64,000 nucleotides of DNA. Source: Castor canadensis. Its lineage: Eukaryota > Chordata > Mammalia > Rodentia > Castoridae. Shown in pieces: positions 57,426-64,000 of this stretch. The stretch is taken from NCBI RefSeq assembly GCF_047511655.1, contig NC_133389.1:43062295-43126294 (forward strand), written 5' to 3'. How positions within the stretch are numbered: position 1 is the first letter of the stretch; each line of letters begins with the position of its first letter. The position numbers and the translations under genes are program-made. The notes under the pieces are model-generated. The model searched no databases. It saw nothing but the letters and a program-made list of their open reading frames with translations, and was not told the DNA's origin.

Positions 57426-60400
57426 CTATAAGGAACACAAACATGGAGTCACATAATTAGTGATACAATTAATATAAAGCTCTATATTCTTATTTAAAAT
57501 GCAAAACCTGAGTCTGACAATTACAAGAAGACCTAAGAGAAACACAAACCGAGACACATCCTACATCATGGCTGGCTTGTTTTCTTAAAAAACATTAAAC
57601 TCCTGGAACAAAGGGGGCGGTGTGAACAAGATCAAAGTACATTATAAGCAGGTAGGAAAATGTCATCATGAACAATTAATTTTGTACAATTAATATACAA
57701 AGAAACAAAAGGAAGAAAGTTAAGAGAATAAAGTGTTTTGACAACTAAATGGAACATAGAATCCTGGATAAAAAGAACAAATGCTATAGAAGACATTATT
57801 TTGATAATTGGTGAAATTGAAATATAAATTGTGTTAATTTTAAGTTTCTAAATTTGTTGACTATACTACGGTGATGTAGAATGTGTATGTGTGTGTGTAA
57901 GAGAAAGAGAGAGGAAAAATGGGGCAAAATGTTAATAATTGGGTGAAATCTAGGTAAAGAGCATTCAGGAGTTAAAAATTTCCATTTAGGAGACAAATTT
58001 CCTCCTAATTTTTGAAATTGTTTCCATATCAAAAAGTTAGTTACATACACACATAACCAAGAATGACTGGAGCAGGATTAGAGTGGAGAAAGAAAACACA
58101 CCACAAAACAAATGGTACTAGATTTGAACAGTGAGACAGGAAAGGAAGAAGTGGTTTTTCTTGACCATTAACCTATAGAGCTAATCCAGGGGAGGGTAGA
58201 AAGGGGCCAAACACTCTAATAATTTGCAGACTTAGAAAAGGAGGACAAAAATAAGTTGTTTTCCTCCATGTAAGCCCCTCCTCTCAGTCAGTCCTCTCAA
58301 ATGCCCTTCAGAGGCTTAACATTCCGACTGGAGTTGCCCACCCTATGGGGACACAGGAGACCTGTTTTCAAGAAAGGCACCCAGTCTTGCTTTTTTCTCT
58401 TTTTTAAACTATCTTTACTATGTCTATGGGGTCTGTAGTAATGCTCTTTATTTCATTTCTGATATCGATAATTTGTCCGTTCCCTTTTATATCTTAATTT
58501 GATTGGTTAGGAGATCTACATATTTTATTAATCTTTTTACATAGCTTTTGATTTTATTGCCCCTCCCAACTGTTGTTTAATATTTCATTGATTTCTGCTC
58601 CAGAATCCATTATTATATTATTTCTGCTTGCTTTGGGCTTAACTTGGTTTTCTTTTTGTAACTATTTAGGATGGAAGCTTAGTTCAATTGATTTGAGACC
58701 CATCTTCTTATCTAATCATTTTTACTATAAATTTCCCTCAAAGCATTACTTAAGTAGTATCCACAAATTTTCATAAAGTATGGCTTAGTTTTCAGTTAGT
58801 TCTAACTGGTTGCTTCTGTTATTTATTTATTTTAGCAATACTGGAGTTTTGAACTGTGAGCCACAGCATCCAGCCCTAATGTTTTTCTTTTACCCATGGG
58901 ATATTTAGAAATGTGTAATTTACAAATATTTGGGTATATTTTATATATTGTGTAGTTATTGATCTTTAGTTTAATTTCTTATTGTGCCAGTATACTGCAT
59001 GACTACAATTCTATTAAATTTATTTAGACTTGTGTCACAGAATATAGTCTGTATCTGAATGAGTTGTATATTGTGCTTTTGTGGCATTGAGGGTTTTATC
59101 AATGTCAATCAGATGCATTCAGTTGATAGTGTTGCTATATTTTTTATATTCTTGCTGATTTTGTGTTGACTTGGTTTTTGAACTATTCACAGAACAGTTC
59201 TCCAAGTGTAATTATGGATTTGTGTACTTCTCTTTCACTTCTAAAAATTTTTGCTTCCAATTTTGACTTTCTTTTATTAGGTACTGACTTATTTAGGACT
59301 GGTAGGTCCCCAGATGAATCAATACACTTTATATTATGAAATAAGTATCCCTAATTACTCTTAGTAATGAGATGTATTCTGAAATATGTTTTGTCTCTAA
59401 GTTTATCTTCAGTCCTGCTTCTAATTCCTAATTCCAGGGAGGAGCTTCCTTACTGTGTCTGGTCATCTTTCCCATAACATTCTTCATCTTTTTTTTTGTG
59501 AATTCTCCTCAGAGCAAAAACATTAAATGGACTTAATAGCTTTTGTTTTTTATTCTGTGCCCCTCCCTCTTAGGCTCACCCCATCAAGCCTGCTCCTTGT
59601 ACTTTCTGACACACTGATAGGTAGTATGGTCATGTGATTTGCTCTGCCCAGTGAAATGAGAGCATAAAAAGGGTGAAGGCTTTAAGAAAAATTGCTTGGT
59701 TCTGCCATTGTTCTTTTCCCTGTGCCACATGGGCTGCAGCTTCTCAGGTACAATCAGCTCCTTCAGCATGCATCTTAGACAATGTGGAGTAAAGTAGAGC
59801 TGAGTTGACTGACAAAAACATGAATATAAGTGGGAACAAAGCTTTTATGACAGCTAAGAAGATTGTGGGGTTATTTGCTATCTTAGCATAGTTTAATTAA
59901 CACTGAATCTTCAATGGATTCCATCTCTTTTTCAATTGCCTATAAGCATTACCTAAACAAAACAAACTCAAAGGCCCATATAGATCCAAGGCAATGGTTG
60001 ACCTAATCAAACCATATCCCTTAAAAATGTTTTTCCCCATATATAAAAACCAACCCTTACATCAATGAAATAATTCCTTAAGAATTCCTCATTCATGGCA
60101 ACAGCAGCTGCTCTAGCTCCAGTTATATCTCTGGAAGCTCCTGTGGCCCCTGTGGCTCCTGTGGCCCTTATGGTTTCATTGCCCGCAAAGGCTCCTGTTG
60201 TTCCTGTAACATGAGTGGTCCCACCAGTAAGGAGGCTTCTGTGTTCTTCCCATCTTCCATCCATTTCAGACAAATCATGCTGCCCTTTGGTAAAAGAAGC
60301 AGAACTACTTCCTTTCATGGTGGCTTCCTTGGTTATAAAGCCACCTACTCCATTTTTTACTGCTAGATTCTCCCCGTGATCCACTGCCAGAAGCGATGGC

Positions 60401-62211
60401 ACCGCCTGTGAGCAAATACAGTTGAGAACTGAGTCAGAAAGATGGAGGGTCAGCACAGCTAGTATAAGGATCTGAGCTAAATGGCATTAAGGAGATGCAC
60501 TATTTTCCCAAAGGAAGATTAGAAAAAAATATATTTTTTTTGGTATGAATTAATTTTTTTTACTCAGAACCTCTATCTTTGTTTTAAGACTGGTATGAAA
60601 AAAATAAAATGCAAACAACTTGTTATTAGCATAATAGCTGTAGTTATTAACTGTAAGGATACAATAAAAATCAGATTAAATGTTAATGTTCTTGCAAGAG
60701 AATTATCCTAGTCACTTTATGGCAGCAAATCATGACAAAGATTGATAAATTCACTCAGGAAAAATATTTTGGGTTGAATAACTTCTCTTTGAGTCTTATT
60801 CTATCTTCTTGCTTCATAGCTGATTATAACCCAAGGAGGAAAGAAATTTTAACTCCTATGTGTCTCAGCTTACTTACTTTACTGGCACCAAGGGATTTCA
60901 ACTTTCCTCTTGGGTTTGATGTCTTCTGCTACAGTTAAAGAACACTTAAAACTTTATTTTTAGCTGAACACGTGGCCATTCAAAATACGCTCTGTATTTC
61001 TAAGCCTCTGCTAGCTACTGCTAGATACAGCCACCTGAGTTCTAGTCAGTGTGAATGAAATAGGAATGGTATGTGCAACTACCAGAAAATGTGTCCATGA
61101 AACAAGTCAGTCAACTCCCACCTGCTAGTTGGAACGTGAGGAGAATAGACGTGAGGACAGCATGGGGATGGAACCCATCCACGGAGAGGACCAAGAAAGG
61201 AGGAGCCTGGAGCCATGGGTTGGAGATCACTGTGTTGATCCTCACTCAACTGTCTGCCTTTATGTTTTAGCCTTTGTTATTTTAAGTTCTGGTGTGGGAA
61301 TCATTTGCTCTTAGAAATGGCACTCCTGGCAGAGGAAGATGAGAGAGCCAGGGTGAAGATGCACTAGAGTCAAGGGAGATAGCTATGAAGTCATTAGAAG
61401 GGGATTTTGCACCATTTTACAACTGTCATGGGAGTTGGAGGTTTACCTCTGTCAATTGTATGTATCAAAGGGAATGGAAATTGAGCAGTTCCTGATAGTG
61501 AAATAATACCCATTTAATACTGAGACGAAAATTTCTCTCCCAAATTCCTATTCACTCTAGATCTCCCTGACCCTTTTCTCCATTCTCTGGACCATTCCCT
61601 GACCCACAGTACACATTTTCATTAGCACAGGACAGAAATATCAGAATGCACTGAAACCATCTCTACCTGGCAATTAACACAAAATACGCTGTCATTTGAG
61701 CTCTTTGTTTAACAAAGGCAAGTGCATGAAATCTGCAATGACTACTGTTGAAAAAAACAAACCTCTTTTGTTCTGCTCTCACACAATAGTCAACAGACTC
61801 CTAACTAACCAGTTCTACAGCAGACACAAACTGAGTGTCCTTTAAGTCAACGCCATTCTGTCACTGTCTACTTGGATGCAGTGTCAGATCCCACAGGTTG
61901 AGGGCTCAGTCCCCAACACTATCACTTTGGAGCTTTCAAAGATTTTAAAGTTGTATGCTGAGAAATAGGGTAAAACACCAAATATATATTTCATAATGTT
62001 ACCAGGACGAAAAATGTTAGAAGTATCTCCCAAGGCCACTTAATTTAAAACAAGAAAAGATGAGTGACATTAATATCCAATGAACTGACCTTGTCTTCAG
62101 GGGGTGCCCCTTCATTATTCCAAGGGTGCAGCATCTCTATAGTGCCAGGTATGGGGGTGAAGCCTTTGGCACCCTCTCCGCAATGGCACACCAGCAGCAA
62201 AAGTGGCACAA
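56400..62211 (-). CDS. DSG2: Desmoglein-2, C-terminal part (last three exons)
   Basis: The exons are 62211-62090, 60405-60061 and 57425-56400, giving about 496 codons and a TAA stop. DSG2 is a calcium-dependent desmosomal cadherin; its tail binds plakoglobin and plakophilins. The visible part starts in the transmembrane helix ([11 protein letters not shown]) and continues with the membrane-proximal segment [20 protein letters not shown]. The intracellular cadherin-typical segment follows ([27 protein letters not shown], then [42 protein letters not shown]). Next come desmoglein repeat units marked by VVTERV, TVTERV and VMVRER, and the family end [13 protein letters not shown]. Splice sites are GT/AG and frames join cleanly. 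The ectodomain exons are outside the window to the right. No break is seen, so the gene looks functional. Confidence 0.97.
57426..60060 (-). other. DSG2: DSG2 intron 14
   Basis: This intron is 2635 bp with GTAAGG..TATAG ends. About 1 kb of it (58400-59430) is an old L1 fragment. The remainder holds nothing recognised. Confidence 0.88.
58400..59430 (-). mobile_element. DSG2: Old L1 ORF2 fragment in DSG2 intron 14
   Basis: The plus strand reads as antisense L1 ORF2 with recognisable stretches (TTGATTTCTGCTCCAGAATC, ACCCATGGGATATTTAGAAA, AATTATGGATTTGTGTACTT). All frames are broken. It is in the same orientation as DSG2. Confidence 0.75.
60061..60405 (-). CDS. DSG2: DSG2 exon 14: cytoplasmic anchor and start of catenin-binding segment
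   Basis: The exon is 345 nt (115 codons, phase 0 at both ends), with acceptor TTGCTCACAG and donor GTAAGG. It begins AVPSLLAVD and ends [11 protein letters not shown]. It contains the conserved [12 protein letters not shown] and [15 protein letters not shown] Gly-Ala-Thr repeat near 60135-60167 looks longer than in human DSG2. Confidence 0.95.
60406..62089 (-). other. DSG2: DSG2 intron 13
   Basis: This intron is 1684 bp with GTCAGT..CACAG ends. No repeat or gene was recognised, apart from AT-rich DNA with poly(T) near 60530. Confidence 0.88.
62090..62211 (-). CDS. DSG2: DSG2 exon 13 (numbered as human): end of transmembrane helix
   Basis: The exon is 122 nt with acceptor CTGTACAG and donor GTCAGT. 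It starts with the last two bases of a codon. It codes [17 protein letters not shown] then [13 protein letters not shown], the stop-transfer boundary and juxtamembrane anchor. The exon number assumes the human 15-exon structure. Confidence 0.93.
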
Positions 62212-62303
62212 CTGTACAGAAGCAAAACCAAGTACATAAAAGATCAATGCTGATGTATTTCTAAACTTAAGCTGCATCATTTTGGGATCTGCATAGCATT
62301 TTT

Positions 62304-62395
62304 TCTTTTTTTTTGGTGCAGTTCTGGGGTTTGAACTCAGGGCTTCATGCTTGCTAGGCATGTGCTCTACTGCTTGAGCCACACCTCCAGCCCGG
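62304..62395 (-). mobile_element. DSG2: ID-type SINE in DSG2 intron 12
   Basis: T-run, TTCTGGGGTTTGAACTCAGG, GCTTGCTAGGCATGTGCTCT, CACACCTCCAGCCC. It is a well-preserved copy about 90 bp upstream of the transmembrane-end exon. Confidence 0.9.
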
Positions 62396-63144
62396 CATAT
62401 CACTTTAAGTATAGTCTTCACCCTTATTCAACCTCTCCACGTTTGTTTTGGTTGGGTTACACCAAAGCCTAAAGGCAGAAGGAGGGAGTCTTGCAGACTG
62501 AAAGTTCTTGTTCATCACAAAGGGTCTGTCTGTGGTTACTGAGAAGAATACTATTCAGACTGGATGAGATAGGATCCAAATCAGCAAAAACATTTCAAAG
62601 ATTACATTTTTTTTAAAAACCATTGTCCAAAATTTTTTGGTAAATTTACTGTCCCAAAAATATGTATTACAAAGATCAAAAACTCTCAAGAGTAATAAAA
62701 ATTAATGTGTTCAAATATTCTAGAACATTGAAACTGCTGAAATACTTTACTTTTGAGCAGGATTTTGTATAAGGCTTGATTCTCTGAAGTCTTAGCCGGA
62801 TTAACCTAAGTACTATTTTCTAAAATAATTTTACATTAAAACCCCTTAAAATTATACATTTATATAAAACATTTCATCTAAAATTCAATACAATTTCAGA
62901 GCCCTGTCATTAAATTTTATTCTACCTTTAGGAGGAAGCAAAGACTGAGGTGGACCCCTGATCAATGCAGTAAAGAATTTGCCACATCTACAAGCAGTCC
63001 ATTCCAAATTGGGTTTTACTGCTCTTCCCACTTGGCAGTTTGACGAGTTGAATGCGTCCTCAATGACAGCATAGTCACTATGGCTACTGTGGTTACTATA
63101 GAGACTGAAGTCAGCTAATGGCAATTCAGCATCTTCTACACGGT

Positions 63145-63200
63145 TGGTAAATATTAATCGAGTGTCTGTCATGTGCCAAGTGCCATATTAGGCTCCAGGG
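63145..63200 (+). mobile_element. L2/MIR-like fragment
   Basis: TTAATCGAGTGTCTGTCATG, TGCCAAGTGCCATATTAGGC resembles the 'position of life-span' words common to L2 and MIR3 3' ends. It is short. Confidence 0.45.
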
Positions 63201-64000
63201 AATCTGAGAGAAGGCGGTGCAAGGAATTCCAGGACCTGCCTCCAAACCTGGTAAAATGTTACAAGTCATTCACCATTGTGTTTGTATTTGTAACTGCCCA
63301 TAAGACAGCTAATGGAATAAAGATACATTGTAAATGGGGTTCCAGGCCAGGCCAGGAGCAGAGGAATGAGCTAAAGGAGAGGAGCAATAAGGCCCTGAGT
63401 GCCAGTAATTGAGGATGTGTTGAAGTGCTACTCTGAAGCGATTAAATTAGATCTCCAGAACCAGGTGCTCTCTAGCAATCGCTCTGTAGCCTATGCCTAG
63501 AAGGCTTATGAGCCCTAAAGCCTGACTGGTGCAAGGGCTATCTGTGAAGAACAGCGGCTCCTGAGTTCTTGAATTAATTTGAATAAGCCAAGTGAACCTA
63601 TAGGAGTATTTAAAATGTGAAGTGAGTAACCCTCAGTTCAAAGAGGGTTTACAGTTATGGAGGCCCCACTGGCAGACAGGACATTCCTGAGCCCTTCCAA
63701 CATGTCTAATCTATACCAGAAGTCAGAGAGTGATCCCAAACACTCAGTGTTACTCAGTGATCCCAAACCTATGGGGAACTGACTGAGCAGCTGTGGAACA
63801 AGCCAGGAGGCCTGGGCACAAAGCTCCCAGGTTCCCAGATCATGACCACTGTCAGTGTCCTCCTTAGGGTTGATCTGGGCAATATGGATGAGGAAGAAGA
63901 TGCTACAACACCCACCACCTTCTCTTCCTAAAGGAGACCAAGCCAGAGCCACTCTTTTCCAGAGAATAAGAAGCCAGCAGCCTGTAATTTTAGCTACTTA

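Larger units (their letters stand above)
62212..64000 (-). other. DSG2: DSG2 intron 12, partial
   Basis: The intron upstream of the transmembrane-end exon runs off the window. It contains an ID SINE (62304-62395) and an L2/MIR-like piece near 63145-63200. I looked for an exon with the first half of the transmembrane helix and found none before 64000. Confidence 0.75.

Noticed and set aside
62885-63172. Minus-strand frame of 95 residues in the position where a DSG2 exon 12 might lie
   Set aside because: It has no cadherin or transmembrane features and no fitting splice sites; it overlaps L2/MIR-like sequence.
63638-63952. Minus-strand frame of 104 residues near the right edge
   Set aside because: No similarity to desmoglein ectodomain or any family I know; treated as intronic.
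1-64000. CRISPR arrays, operons, prokaryotic defence or plasmid functions
   Set aside because: All evidence is for a mammalian chromosome; no regularly spaced repeat array or compact gene cluster exists here.

Overview
The window is nuclear DNA of a placental mammal, almost certainly a rodent and most likely a beaver (Castor). The evidence is interrupted genes with GT/AG introns, AT-rich gene-poor intergenic DNA, and a dense population of SINEs. The dominant SINE is an about 85 bp ID/tRNA-derived unit with the core words CTCAAGTGGTAGAGC and GCCTAGCAAG, often fused to a 7SL (B1-like) unit. I associate that pattern with castorid rodents; the species call is from memory and is the softest part of this statement.

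Two genes are present, both on the minus strand. Transthyretin (TTR) is complete in four coding exons (16182 down to 9783). Its TATA box, conserved liver promoter sites, signal peptide and full 147-codon reading frame are all visible. The last exons of desmoglein-2 (DSG2) lie at the right edge (62211 down to 56400): the end of the transmembrane helix, the whole cytoplasmic tail and the stop codon. Its upstream exons lie beyond the window. The order DSG2 then TTR in one transcriptional direction, about 38 kb apart, is the arrangement known from human chromosome 18q12. B4GALT6 would be expected off the left edge.

Layout: 1-9650 is the region downstream of TTR, holding MIR, MaLR-type LTRs and SINEs but no gene. 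9650-16350 is TTR with its promoter. 16350-54700 is intergenic DNA with L2, MIR, MER5A and old L1M fragments, many SINEs and microsatellites. It also holds a nearly complete but internally deleted lineage-specific L1 (about 46540-51200, minus strand) and LTR-like sequence at about 52690-54170. 54700-64000 is the DSG2 3' end with its introns; intron 14 carries an old L1 fragment.

The two genes do not work together. TTR encodes the secreted thyroxine and retinol-binding-protein carrier of liver and choroid plexus. DSG2 encodes a desmosomal cadherin. Both are ordinary, apparently intact single-copy genes. I found no undescribed multi-gene system. The points most worth a second look are a recent-looking 290 bp inverted duplication (21563-21857 and 23182-23470), a non-canonical CATAAA poly(A) signal in TTR, a charge-changed TTR loop (Asn61-Lys62-Lys63), a perfect 20 bp hairpin at 38621-38666, and composite 7SL+tRNA SINEs including one apparent trimer.
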